DNA of 64,000 bases from Ferrimonas pelagia (GCF_039543565.1 NZ_BAABJZ010000106.1:61453-125452), one strand, 5' to 3'; positions 53,858 to 62,668 are shown, counted from the stretch's first letter. Numbers and translations: made by a program. Notes: a model not told the origin generated them from the letters alone.

Positions 53858-54768
53858 GGGGCGCCTGTTTGGTTACGCTATTGCTGGTGCAGGGATGCAG
53901 TGCTTGGCCGGAAGAGGGGCGCGGTGGCTATGGTGAGCAGAGCTCGATGTGGGACCCCTATGTCGCCTCGCCAGCGCACGTCTATGAGCAGCGACGCCAG
54001 CATGAGCGGTTGGCTCATGCCCAACTGCAGCTGGATCTGCTCAAGTTGCGCGGGGCTTATCATTGCACTCCCGGTCGCCTGACGCAGGCTGAATTACGAG
54101 CCTCGCGGTTGCGCCGTGAGCTGATGGGCGCACTGTATGCGGACGCGGAAGAGACCTTGTTGCTGCTCGAAGATGAGCTGTTTCGTTTATCGGTTCGTCT
54201 TAATCAGCTAAGGCGACAGACCCATTGCGCTGCCCATCCGGATCATCAATTCGCGGCGCAAGGCCCGCTCCCACAGCCGATGGTCCAGGGCGCTGCCCCA
54301 GTGGCCGTTGAGCGCTGGCAGCAGGCCAATGAGATCATGCTGTGCGACAACCAATTTGCCGTCAATGAGGCGCAACTGCTGCCAGATCTTCAGCGTCAGC
54401 TGGGGATGTTGGCGCAGGAGTTGTCGCAGGAGCCGGATCTGGTGGCTTACGTGCTGGGGCATACCGACACCGACGGCTCAGCTCAATCAAATCAACAGTT
54501 GGCGCAGCGCCGAGCGGATGCGGTCAAGCAGGGCCTGATCGAATTGGGCACCGATCCGGAGCAGGTGAAAACGCTGGCGCTGGGTGAGATGAGTCCGCTG
54601 GTTGCCGAGCTCGATGGTACGGCCAAACTGCAAAATCGCCGGGTTGAGATCCGGGTCGGACGGCGGGCCCAGCCGCTGCCACAAACCGGGTCGCCCGCCG
54701 AGGGAGCCGATCCGCAAGCCAGTATGCGGTTGAAACATTGGCCGAACGGCCAGAGGAGTTTCAGGTGA
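53854..54768 (+). CDS. OmpA-family lipoprotein (SypB-like)
   Basis: A 304-residue envelope lipoprotein with a signal ending in a lipobox-like VQGC (Cys15). A helical, Gln/Leu/Arg-rich region spans about 45-125. A C-terminal OmpA-like peptidoglycan-binding domain lies at about 160-275 (LGHTDTDGSAQSNQQLAQRRA and NRRVEIRV). The tail after 275 is Pro/Gly-rich and variable. It overlaps both neighbours (ATGA, GTGA). The position is that of SypB. It probably anchors the export machine to peptidoglycan. Confidence 0.87.
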   Translation: MRGACLVTLLLVQGCSAWPEEGRGGYGEQSSMWDPYVASPAHVYEQRRQHERLAHAQLQLDLLKLRGAYHCTPGRLTQAELRASRLRRELMGALYADAEETLLLLEDELFRLSVRLNQLRRQTHCAAHPDHQFAAQGPLPQPMVQGAAPVAVERWQQANEIMLCDNQFAVNEAQLLPDLQRQLGMLAQELSQEPDLVAYVLGHTDTDGSAQSNQQLAQRRADAVKQGLIELGTDPEQVKTLALGEMSPLVAELDGTAKLQNRRVEIRVGRRAQPLPQTGSPAEGADPQASMRLKHWPNGQRSFR

Positions 54769-56861
54769 AAAACCTCGTTTTGATCTTATTGATGGTGTTG
54801 AGTGTCCCGGTTTGGGCGGATGATGAGGCTGTGCTGCTGCAAGCGGGTGACAATCTGCAGTTGTCCTTGCCCGGGGAGAGTGATTTTGATGCGCCGTTTC
54901 AACTGGATCAAAGCGGGCGGATCTATCTGCCGGAGATAGGCCCGGTCTTGCTGCAAGGCAAAACCTTGTCGCAGGCTAAACAGGCACTGAATCTGGCGTT
55001 GTCGATGGCGTACCGTGATCTGGCGGACTTCGATGTGCGCTTGCTGGAGCGCCAACTGCTGGTGTCCGTGCTGGGTTATGTGCGGGATCCGGGCGAGAAG
55101 TCATTGCCAGCGGACGCCAATGTACAAACCGCGATCAATCGCAGCGGCGGCTTGGTGGCCGGGGCGCAACTTAATCGATTGCAGCTGCGTCGTAATGAGG
55201 AGGTGATCGAGTTTGATTACAAGGCCTATCTGGACAAAGGCGAGCCAAGTCTTTTGCCGGAGTTGCAAAGTGGCGACATTGTGTTTGTGCCCGTGTCGCC
55301 CTTGCTGGGCAATGTGCAGATCGATTTTGATGCTCAGACGCTGTCTGAAGCGGGCGACGCGGCGGATCGCGCCGAAGCGTTGACCCTATTTGGCGAGGTG
55401 CGCCAGCCCGGCACCTTCAGTTTTAAGCCCGGCATGGGCGTCGTCGACGCTTTGATGCGGGCGGAAGGGGTGACCCGTTACGGCGATGTCACCCGGATCC
55501 GGGTGATCACGCGGGGGCAGCCGACCCTGTTTGATCTCAAAGCCTATCTGGACAACGGCGACGAGTCTGCGGTGCCGGCGATCGGGCCGGGCTCGATGAT
55601 CTATGTGCCGACCCATATCGAGGTGGTGTCCAAAGGGGTACGCACCATGTATGTGATGGGGGAGGTGCAAGCGCCGGGGGCGTATGAAGCCAGCGACAAC
55701 ATTAACTTTATCGATATCCTGGCCAACGCCGGTGGCCCTACACGCTTTGCCGAAACCAAGCAGATCCGACTGATCCGCGCCAATGGTGAAGTGCTGCAGA
55801 TCGATCTGCAGGCCTACACGGAAAACACCAACACCCAGCCCTTGCCGGAGATGTTGCCGGGGGACGTGATCTTGGTGCCGGAAAAAACCGACATGAATGA
55901 GAAGTCCTGGCTCAAGATCCCCAGCTCCCGGGCGGTGAAGATCATCGGCGCCGTGCGCACACCCGGTCGATATGAGTGGGACAACGCCATGAGCTTTTTG
56001 GATCTGCTGGCGCACGCTGGCGGGCCGGAGCAGCACGCCGATCTGTCGCGGATCGAGATCCTTCATGAGGATGAGCGGGGCGGCAAGAGTTTGTTTAACC
56101 TCGACAAGTTTATTAATCAAGGCGGAGAGTATGCCGGCCTGCCGCAGATGCGGGCGGGGGACACCGTGGTGGTGAATGAGTTGCCGTGGGATCCCAGCGA
56201 CAATAAGTCGTCGTGGATCCGCCAAAGCGCTGAAAGCTCCATCTATGTATTTGGCCAAGTCGGTGCGCCGGGCCGATACGCCTTTACCGAGCAACTGGGT
56301 TTTCTGGATATCTTATCGGCCGCGGACGGCCCCAATCCCAATGCCGATCTGAGCGCGATCCGCATCAATCATCGCAACAGCGCGAGTGCGCAGACTCAGG
56401 TGATCGATCTGGCGCTCTATTTTGAAACCGGCGATGAGACCATGTTGCCGGTGTTAAAGCCCGGAGACAGCATCTATATTCCGGCACGGGATCGCGCCTG
56501 GCTGGAGCGCCCGGCCGAGCAGGTTGTGCGCTTGATGGGCTCGGTCCACAAGCCGGGGCGCTATGAGTTTAATGATTCGATGACGGTGCTTGATCTGCTG
56601 GCGGAAGCGGGTGGGCCGAAAGAGAGTGCGCTGATCGAGCGGATCATCGTGGTCCAGCACTCCTGCTGCGATCCACAAGCCAAGGTGTTTGACCTGCAAA
56701 AATTTGTCTCAAATCCCAGCTATGATCGGGTGCCGGTGCTGCGTCCCGGTGACACCGTCTATGTGCCAGATCAGTCTCAGTCCAATTGGCGCCAGTTTAT
56801 GAACGGGGTTAAAGACGCGCTAAGCATCGTTACCCTGGCAGTGTTGGGGGCGGCGATATGA
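54765..56861 (+). CDS. Polysaccharide export protein with six SLBB domains (SypC/Wza-like)
   Basis: A 698-residue periplasmic/outer-membrane export protein: Sec signal (KNLVLILLMVLSVPVWA), N-terminal Poly_export domain (about 22-95, LQAGDNLQLSLPGE), then six SLBB units. Each begins with a G-x-V-x-x-PG strand: VLGYVRDPG, LFGEVRQPG, VMGEVQAPG, IIGAVRTPG, VFGQVGAPG and LMGSVHKPG. Each ends in a G-D/S-x-I/V-x-V/I-P strand. The C-terminus is a hydrophobic helix. Wza has two SLBB units, so six is long. GTG 54765 follows AGAGGAG and overlaps the OmpA gene stop. There is no lipobox, unlike Wza. Confidence 0.9.
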   Translation: MKNLVLILLMVLSVPVWADDEAVLLQAGDNLQLSLPGESDFDAPFQLDQSGRIYLPEIGPVLLQGKTLSQAKQALNLALSMAYRDLADFDVRLLERQLLVSVLGYVRDPGEKSLPADANVQTAINRSGGLVAGAQLNRLQLRRNEEVIEFDYKAYLDKGEPSLLPELQSGDIVFVPVSPLLGNVQIDFDAQTLSEAGDAADRAEALTLFGEVRQPGTFSFKPGMGVVDALMRAEGVTRYGDVTRIRVITRGQPTLFDLKAYLDNGDESAVPAIGPGSMIYVPTHIEVVSKGVRTMYVMGEVQAPGAYEASDNINFIDILANAGGPTRFAETKQIRLIRANGEVLQIDLQAYTENTNTQPLPEMLPGDVILVPEKTDMNEKSWLKIPSSRAVKIIGAVRTPGRYEWDNAMSFLDLLAHAGGPEQHADLSRIEILHEDERGGKSLFNLDKFINQGGEYAGLPQMRAGDTVVVNELPWDPSDNKSSWIRQSAESSIYVFGQVGAPGRYAFTEQLGFLDILSAADGPNPNADLSAIRINHRNSASAQTQVIDLALYFETGDETMLPVLKPGDSIYIPARDRAWLERPAEQVVRLMGSVHKPGRYEFNDSMTVLDLLAEAGGPKESALIERIIVVQHSCCDPQAKVFDLQKFVSNPSYDRVPVLRPGDTVYVPDQSQSNWRQFMNGVKDALSIVTLAVLGAAI

Positions 56862-57517
56862 AGGCGATGGATAGGATCGTACGTAAGACCCTGCTGGATG
56901 GGTGTCACAGCTTGGCGGTAGTGCCACTGAGTCCATTTGACGGTCTGGCGACAGTGGGGGAGCGGCTGGCGGCGCGACTCAAAGGCTATGGTGAACGTCC
57001 CTTAACCGTGAGTTTGTCACAACAGGCGAGCGGCGTTGACTGGCGTCTTAACGATATCTCGGCCCATCTGGCGATCAACGAAAGTGAGGGCGTGGCGTCT
57101 CTGCCAACCCAGTCGCGAGACAGCAATCAGATGGAGCGAGTCCAAGGCCCCCAATCGTCGCGCCAGACCTATCGCGATCTCCCGGACGCTTTACTGCGTT
57201 GGCAACAGGCGTACAGCCAAGTCGTATTGCTGACCGAGCCGCTGCTTGAGGCCGGTGACGTCCTCTTCCCCGCGGAGCAGATCGCCGCCACGTGTCAGCG
57301 TTGCTTGCTGTTGGTGCAGGCGGGCAAAGACAAAGAGCAGGAACTGGCCCACGCCCGCCAGTTGCTGGCGCAAACCGGCGGCACCTTGGTCGGCGTACTG
57401 ATCGACGACCGATGTTTACCCTCTTTGGCTCAGCGGTTGCAGCCCTACTTGCCGGATCGGCTTGCGCAGGGTCTGGCGCGTTCGCTATTCTGGCAGGGAC
57501 GATCTCACACTCTGTGA
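56858..57517 (+). CDS. BY-kinase-like protein lacking a P-loop (SypD-like position)
   Basis: A 219-residue protein in the position of the tyrosine autokinase in syp-type loci. The C-terminal half resembles the late part of the CpsD/BY-kinase ATPase fold (CLLLVQAGKDKEQELAHARQ, GGTLVGVLIDD). Yet the Walker A region is absent: PLSPFDGLATVGERLA stands where a GxGKS/T loop is expected. The C-terminus lacks the usual Tyr cluster. The gene overlaps the SLBB gene (ATGA). It is either a degenerate kinase acting as a scaffold or a divergent paralogue; the fold call is by pattern only. Confidence 0.5.
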   Translation: MKAMDRIVRKTLLDGCHSLAVVPLSPFDGLATVGERLAARLKGYGERPLTVSLSQQASGVDWRLNDISAHLAINESEGVASLPTQSRDSNQMERVQGPQSSRQTYRDLPDALLRWQQAYSQVVLLTEPLLEAGDVLFPAEQIAATCQRCLLLVQAGKDKEQELAHARQLLAQTGGTLVGVLIDDRCLPSLAQRLQPYLPDRLAQGLARSLFWQGRSHTL

Positions 57518-57571
57518 GCGGTCATACTGGATCCATGGCCGACAGCAACCCGTAAGGACGCGAAGCTCCCT

Positions 57572-59017
57572 GTGCATGAAATTCTATTAGTTGAAGACAG
57601 CGGCTCCATTGCCGCCTTGTATCAAACTTACCTCAAGGACGAACCCGTCTCTGTCTCGCACGTTACCCGAGTGGACGAGGCACTGGCGTATCTGCAACGG
57701 CGGATCCCGGCGCTGATCCTACTGGATCTCAATCTGCCGGATCAGCATGGCGGCTCGATCCTGCGCGAGGTGCATGATCATGGCTGGACGGTGCCGATCG
57801 TGGTGATCACCGGCAACGGCTCGGTCGAGAGCGCCGTTGAGGCGATGCGCCTGGGCGCCTACGATTTTTTGATCAAGCCGACCGAAAAAGAGCGACTGTT
57901 AACCACGGTGCGCAATGCCATTCATTTCTTTACCCTCAACAGTCAGTTGAAGGAGTTTCGCAAGCAGAAACACAAAGAGGGGATCTGTGGCTTTATCGGC
58001 GCCAGTCCGATCATGCAGGGCGTCTACCATACTCTGGAGCAGGCCGCATCGAGCACGGCCTCGGTGTTTGTGGTGGGGGAAAGCGGTACCGGCAAGGAGC
58101 TGGCGGCGCAAGCGTTGCACTCCTTGTCTGAACGAGAGCAACAACCCTTTATCGCGGTCAACTGCGCGGCCATCCCTAAGGACTTGTTTGAGAGTGAGCT
58201 GTTTGGTCACAGCAAGGGCGCATTTACTGGCGCCAGCAAGGATCGGCTCGGAGCGGTGCGCAGCGCCAATAAAGGCACCCTGTTCCTCGATGAGATCTGT
58301 GAAATGCCGCTCGATCTGCAAACCAAGCTGCTGCGCTTCCTGCAAACCGGGATCGTCACGCCCGTCGGGACCGACAAAGGCACGCAGGTGGACGTGCGGA
58401 TCGTGTGCGCCACCAACCGAGATCCCTGGGTGGAGGTGGACGAAGGCAATTTCCGTGAGGATCTCTATTACCGTCTGCATGTGATCCCGGTGATGCTGCC
58501 GCCGCTGCGGCAGCGCGGCGACGATATCTTGTTGCTCGCCCGACGTTTCCTCAAGCAATTTGGTCGCGAAGAGGGCAAGTCTTTCGCTGGTTTCAGTGCA
58601 GAGGCGGAGCGCATGCTCAAGCAATATCCCTGGCCTGGAAATGTCCGGCAGCTGCAGAACGTGATCCGCCAGATCTGTGTGATGCACCCCGGCGGCAAGA
58701 TCGCCAAAGAGCAGGTGCCTCGCTTACCCAGTCGCACCAGAGCTGCAGTAAACAGCGAAACCACTCAGCCAGCGCAGCCGACGTTAACTGCCATGGACAC
58801 CACACCGGCCCCAGCTCCAGTTGAGATCCCCGAGCCAAACGAGCCCATAGCGTCATTGGATCCGCCCAGCCAGGGCCTGAATGGTTCCTTGGCACAGATG
58901 GAACGTAACTGGATAGAGCAGGCGATCGAGCAGTGCGATGGCAACATCACCAAAGCGGCGGGTTTATTGGACGTCAGCCCATCGACCATTTACCGCAAGC
59001 TGCAGTCCTGGCAGTAA
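57572..59017 (+). CDS. Sigma-54-dependent response regulator (SypG-like)
   Basis: A 481-residue NtrC-family activator. The receiver domain (1-120) has acidic Asp9, phospho-acceptor Asp52 (LLDLNLPD) and Lys102. The AAA+ domain (about 142-375) has Walker A GESGTGKE (169-176), the sigma-54 contact GAFTGA (216-221) and Walker B LFLDEI. A Pro-rich linker (about 390-435) follows, then a Fis-type HTH (ITKAAGLLDVSPSTIYRKL). It has an intact sigma-54 interaction loop, so it should activate the sigma-54 promoters of this locus. GTG start; its kinase is not in the window, but an Hpt protein is nearby. Confidence 0.95.
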   Translation: MHEILLVEDSGSIAALYQTYLKDEPVSVSHVTRVDEALAYLQRRIPALILLDLNLPDQHGGSILREVHDHGWTVPIVVITGNGSVESAVEAMRLGAYDFLIKPTEKERLLTTVRNAIHFFTLNSQLKEFRKQKHKEGICGFIGASPIMQGVYHTLEQAASSTASVFVVGESGTGKELAAQALHSLSEREQQPFIAVNCAAIPKDLFESELFGHSKGAFTGASKDRLGAVRSANKGTLFLDEICEMPLDLQTKLLRFLQTGIVTPVGTDKGTQVDVRIVCATNRDPWVEVDEGNFREDLYYRLHVIPVMLPPLRQRGDDILLLARRFLKQFGREEGKSFAGFSAEAERMLKQYPWPGNVRQLQNVIRQICVMHPGGKIAKEQVPRLPSRTRAAVNSETTQPAQPTLTAMDTTPAPAPVEIPEPNEPIASLDPPSQGLNGSLAQMERNWIEQAIEQCDGNITKAAGLLDVSPSTIYRKLQSWQ

Positions 59018-59157
59018 GTCGATAGCTTGCGCCGTCATGTCGTACATTTAACCGTCGATACGCGGGGCGCAGCGCTTGGGAGCGAGCTCTCGGGCGGGGG
59101 TAGACAGATCGGTTTCGATAGAGCCAGCACACGGGCAGACGTAGGGAAGCAGGCAGG

Positions 59158-59736
59158 ATGGATAAAAAAGCCGAACTGACGCAGGTGGCGTTTGCGCTGT
59201 TTTATGCCCGCGGGGCCAACTCGGTGGGGATCAACGAGGTATTGCAACGCAGTGGCATCGCCAAAAAGACGCTGTATCACCACTTTGTCGGCAAAGAAGC
59301 CTTATTGTTTGCGACCTTGGAGTTACGAGATCGGCAATTTTTGGCGTGGCTTGAGGGTCGATTGTCGCAGGCAAAGCCCGGCCAGCAGGCGGTGAGCGCG
59401 CTGTTTCATGGGCTGGCGGCGTGGTTTGACCATCAGGAGGCTGAGCTTGGCCCCTTTCATGGTTGCTACTTCGTCAGCACGGCGGCTCTCTATCCGGACA
59501 CACAACATGAGAACCGGCGCTATTGCCAGCAGCATAAACGCCGGGTGCGCGCGATGATCCAACAGCATCTGGGCGATCGGTTCAAACACAGAGAAGCGCT
59601 GCTGGATGCCATTGTTCTGTTGATGGAGGGCGCCATCGCGTCGGCACAGATCAACCGAGACAGCAGCAGTGCGACCCGCTGTCTGCCCGTCGTTGCCACG
59701 CTATTTTCCTTGTTGGAGATGACGACAGGGGACTGA
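59158..59736 (+). CDS. TetR/AcrR family transcriptional regulator
   Basis: A 192-residue repressor-type protein. The N-terminal HTH contains GINEVLQRSGIAKKTLYHHF (about 24-43), with the canonical TLYHHF end. A helical ligand-binding part carries CYFVSTAALYPD. The Cys in this segment could suit electrophile sensing but this is not established. It follows the sigma-54 regulator by 140 bp on the same strand. Targets are not evident; the divergent palindrome at 60769 is a possible operator. Confidence 0.88.
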   Translation: MDKKAELTQVAFALFYARGANSVGINEVLQRSGIAKKTLYHHFVGKEALLFATLELRDRQFLAWLEGRLSQAKPGQQAVSALFHGLAAWFDHQEAELGPFHGCYFVSTAALYPDTQHENRRYCQQHKRRVRAMIQQHLGDRFKHREALLDAIVLLMEGAIASAQINRDSSSATRCLPVVATLFSLLEMTTGD

Positions 59737-59746
59737 TCTCGCCGCA

Positions 59747-60754
59747 TCAAGCGTTGACGTTGCCATAGTAGGCCAACAGCGGTTGGCAGGCCTGCTCAGC
59801 GGACCAACGCTCCTCTATGCAGCGTCTTGCGCACTGACTCATGGCACGACGTTCGTTGGCCGACAGGCGTTGATAGGTATCAATGGCCGCACTTATGCCG
59901 GCGAGATCCCCTTCGGCTAACACCCAGCCTGTTCCCGGAAGGATCAGCTCAGCCAGATCACCGACATCAAAGGCGATCACCACCACGCCCGCCGCCATGG
60001 CCTCCAGTGCCGCTAAGGGTAAGCCTTCGGCTCTGGACGGCATGATCAACAGATCCAACTTAGGCCAGATGGCGCCCATGTTCAGCTGCGGGCCATGATC
60101 CTGCACCGGAGCGATGGCGGGGGTCTCGCCACAGCCATAGCTGTGCCAGCGGTAATGTGCGCGGTCGTGCTGGGCGAGCCGGTTAAAGCGATCGAATCCC
60201 TTAACCGACTCATACCGTCCAACAAAGCCGATCTGAAGCGGCTGTTGGGGAGAAAAACGGCGAGTGGGTGGGGAGGGGAGGTAAGTAAAGTTCTTGATAA
60301 CATCACAAGGCACCGGCAGTTGCGCCGCGATGGGTTGTGACACGGCAAAGTTGGTTGCCCAGCGCGCGCTGAGGCGATCAAGCGCCATATAGAGCCCGAT
60401 ACGACCCGTGGGGGATTCCCCGGCGTGATGGGTTGAGCAACACGGCGTGCGGCACAGACGCGCGGCGAAGCGACCGAGCAGCGCCGCTTTATAGCCATGG
60501 GTATGCAGCACTAGGTTAGGTTGCTGCCACAAGCGCCGCAAAAGCAGGTGAAACCGGCCCTTGAGATCCATTGGCAATATGCCATGCAGATCGAGTTGCT
60601 CGCCGAAGCGAGAGTTGGGATAGCGACGCCAGAGCCACAGCTCGACAGGCACCTCTGCGCCCTTTAAATAGTTGATAAGCTGAATGACGTGGCTTTCGAT
60701 CCCGCCAATATGGCGGGCATCGACAAAAATAATCACCGTGGTGGATTGGCGCAT
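59747..60754 (-). CDS. Glycosyltransferase family 4
   Basis: A 335-residue GT-B glycosyltransferase. The N-terminal half has FVDARHIGGIESHVIQLINYL. The C-terminal half shows QIGFVGRYESVKGFDRFNRLA and the LIMPSRAEGLPLAALEAMAAGVVVIA donor site with E-x7-E. GGAG 8 bases before ATG 60754 sets the start; the longer frame runs into the divergent Hpt gene. It is convergent with the TetR gene (10 bp apart) and divergent from Hpt. It completes the set of glycosyltransferases near the locus (SypH-like). The sugar is unknown. Confidence 0.9.
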   Translation of the reverse strand: MRQSTTVIIFVDARHIGGIESHVIQLINYLKGAEVPVELWLWRRYPNSRFGEQLDLHGILPMDLKGRFHLLLRRLWQQPNLVLHTHGYKAALLGRFAARLCRTPCCSTHHAGESPTGRIGLYMALDRLSARWATNFAVSQPIAAQLPVPCDVIKNFTYLPSPPTRRFSPQQPLQIGFVGRYESVKGFDRFNRLAQHDRAHYRWHSYGCGETPAIAPVQDHGPQLNMGAIWPKLDLLIMPSRAEGLPLAALEAMAAGVVVIAFDVGDLAELILPGTGWVLAEGDLAGISAAIDTYQRLSANERRAMSQCARRCIEERWSAEQACQPLLAYYGNVNA

Positions 60755-60768
60755 TGCGATCTCCTGCT

Positions 60769-60782
60769 TCACTATATAGTGA
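60769..60782. promoter_or_regulatory. Perfect 14-bp palindrome between divergent GT and Hpt genes
   Basis: TCACTATATAGTGA is perfectly symmetrical in the 60-bp divergent region, 15 bp from the GT start and 33 bp from the Hpt start. It contains -10-like TATAGT both ways. Likely an operator or shared promoter element; the regulator is unknown. Confidence 0.4.
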
Positions 60783-60814
60783 CTGAGCAATTCATGGGCC
60801 AACAAGGAGTGATC

Positions 60815-61153
60815 ATGGCTGGGGTGATGGACAAAGATAAGATCGCACAGCTTGCGCAGGATGCGGGGGAAGATATGCTGCCCATGCTGCTTGAGGTGTT
60901 TCTCGAAGAGCTGGTGCACAGCCAGCAGGAATTAGCACAAGCCGGCTCGGCGGAACTGGCGCCGGTGGCCCATAAGATCAAAGGCTCCGCGGCCACCTTT
61001 GGGGCGAGTGCCTTGTACAATGCCAGCGGCACCCTTGAGTCGGTGGCAAAGGGGATCGAGGTGGGCGATCCGGGCATTCTTAAACACGAATGTTTGGAGA
61101 TCATCCAGCGAACGCTGCAGATCTACAAAAGTGAATTCAACATAGGTCAGTGA
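60815..61153 (+). CDS. Orphan Hpt-domain phosphotransfer protein
   Basis: A 112-residue single Hpt domain: DMLPMLLEVFLEELVHSQQELA helix, then the phosphorylation site AHKIKGSAATFGA with His53. It is of LuxU type and would pass phosphate between a hybrid histidine kinase and a response regulator. The sigma-54 regulator at 57572 is the most likely partner in this window. AAGGAG precedes ATG 60815. It ends 17 bp inside the 3' end of the convergent yvcK-like gene. Confidence 0.9.
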   Translation: MAGVMDKDKIAQLAQDAGEDMLPMLLEVFLEELVHSQQELAQAGSAELAPVAHKIKGSAATFGASALYNASGTLESVAKGIEVGDPGILKHECLEIIQRTLQIYKSEFNIGQ

Positions 61154-62012
61154 CGATCTGGGTCAGTGCCATCCTCAGTGCCATCGGCTCATGCCCGGCC
61201 TTGGGCTGATTGGATAGCGGCCAAAAGTAATGGTGTCCCTGCTGGCTTTGACAACCGTGATGCAAGATAGCATCGGGTTGCCGACCTATCTGTTCGGCCA
61301 TCCATCGGTGGATCTCATGGGGCTGCCAGTGTTGCAAGGTACCGGCTTCCGGTTGCAGATTGTCGATCAGGATCAGCTTAGCGGAGCTGTTGTTCACAGC
61401 GTGGCGGATAGCGGGGATCAACAACGCGGGCATGATGCTGGTCAACACACTGCCGGGACCCAGCACCAACCAATCGGCTTGCTCAATGGTGTCGAGCAGA
61501 GCTGGGCTGGTGTCGACCTCGGGCATGAGAAACAATCGCTTGGGCGGCGATGACAGCGCATCGATCTGCGTCTCACCGACAATGATCTGCCCGGTATGAT
61601 CTTCTGCAGCCAACTCGGTGGTTTGTGCGCTCATCGGCAATAGATGGCTTTGCACCCCCAGCATCCCGGCCAACACGGCGATCGCATCCTCAGGCTCAAC
61701 ACACAGTTCGTTGAGCCCTAACAGCATGAGATTGCCTAAGCTGTGGCCTGCGAGGGTGCCGCTTCCTTGAAAGCGGTGATTGAGCAGTAAGCGGCCGACG
61801 GAATCGGCTGGTACCAAACTTTCCAAGCAATGGCGCAGATCGCCCCAAGCAATGCCACCGAATTCGTCTCGCAATCGACCAGTAGAGCCGCCATTATCCG
61901 TCGTTGCCACCACAGCAGTGAGGCGCTGCTCGAGCGGGGCGAGGGCGGCCAGGACTTTGGCCAGTCCATGTCCGCCGCCAAATACCACCAAGTTACCTGA
62001 GATCTCGTCCAT
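61137..62012 (-). CDS. YvcK/CofD-like gluconeogenesis factor
   Basis: A 291-residue member of the YvcK (GluP-like, UDP-sugar-binding) family. N-terminal VVFGGGHGLAKVLAALAP forms the nucleotide site and VVATTDNGGSTGRLRDEFG is the family signature; GDLRHCLESL and GTLAGHSLGNLMLLGL follow. The family is needed on gluconeogenic carbon and for cell shape in several bacteria. ATG 62012 has GGGGC before it and gives the canonical start. It converges on the Hpt gene with 17-bp overlap. Confidence 0.92.
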   Translation of the reverse strand: MDEISGNLVVFGGGHGLAKVLAALAPLEQRLTAVVATTDNGGSTGRLRDEFGGIAWGDLRHCLESLVPADSVGRLLLNHRFQGSGTLAGHSLGNLMLLGLNELCVEPEDAIAVLAGMLGVQSHLLPMSAQTTELAAEDHTGQIIVGETQIDALSSPPKRLFLMPEVDTSPALLDTIEQADWLVLGPGSVLTSIMPALLIPAIRHAVNNSSAKLILIDNLQPEAGTLQHWQPHEIHRWMAEQIGRQPDAILHHGCQSQQGHHYFWPLSNQPKAGHEPMALRMALTQIVTDLC

Positions 62013-62164
62013 CTTGCCCCAATAACCGTCTAAGAAGGTTAGATTTACGCCGACGCAACCAATGAGGCCGAGCCGATTGGTCAAACAGCATACAAACCTC
62101 ATGATGATAGTATTAAATCTTTGAACTTGCTCAAATAAATAGTCGAACCAGGGTCACGTTACGC

Positions 62165-62193
62165 TTGTCATCGCCACCGCTTTCTGTTTTAAT
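62165..62193 (+). promoter_or_regulatory. tRNA-Cys promoter
   Basis: -35 TTGTCA (62165-62170), a 17-bp spacer and -10 TTTAAT (62188-62193) are followed by a GC-rich stretch typical of stringently controlled stable-RNA promoters. Confidence 0.6.
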
Positions 62194-62232
62194 TAGCCCC
62201 GCTTTCGAGGGACACCTCTCAGCACACAATAT

Positions 62233-62306
62233 GGCGCGTTGGCAGAGTGGCTATGCAGCGGATTGCAAATCCGTGGACCTCGATTCGACTTCGGGACGCG
62301 CCTCCA
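62233..62306 (+). tRNA. tRNA-Cys (GCA)
   Basis: A complete 74-nt cloverleaf with encoded CCA. Acceptor stem GGCGCGT/ACGCGCC, D-arm GGCAGAGTGGC, anticodon stem CGGAT/ATCCG with anticodon GCA at 62265-62267, and a T-arm with GATTCGACT. No second tRNA follows. A terminator-like hairpin follows at 62313. Confidence 0.97.
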
Positions 62307-62312
62307 TATTCA

Positions 62313-62350
62313 GACAAAGCCGCAACTCATTGAGTTGCGGCTTTGTCGTT
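62313..62350 (+). terminator. Long hairpin terminator after tRNA-Cys
   Basis: A 17-bp perfect inverted repeat (GACAAAGCCGCAACTCA and complement) lies at 62313-62347, with only a short T-rich tail. Confidence 0.75.
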
Positions 62351-62668
62351 TCTGCTCTTTACCGATCCGCCGTGGCGTCAGAAATCGCAGTTTGCGCAGA
62401 CCAAACCGAGCTTTGCTGCGAGCGGCCACCCCAATGGGACGTTCAGGTTGGCTGCGGACAACGAGTCACCAACCGAGACACTGATGTTCAATTCGTCGTT
62501 CGGCTTGCTTAGCTCAGAATGATGCCGTAAGTTGTTGAAGAGTATGAGTTGTTTGGTCCATCGTCTCACCTCTCATGTACAGTCTGTACGGCATAGCGCC
62601 GCACCGGCGACGCTTTTCAGACGAAGGGCAAAGGAGCGACATCGACGTCATAAAGTCAAAATGGCTGT

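Noticed and set aside
60769..60782. Palindrome TCACTATATAGTGA as an NrdR box
   Set aside because: The core is 8 bp rather than the 10 bp of the NrdR consensus and there is no RNR gene nearby.
62378..62569. A 63-residue minus-strand frame between tRNA-Cys and the cassettes
   Set aside because: No ribosome site, no similarity and no signal peptide in frame; kept only as a note in the non-coding stretch.
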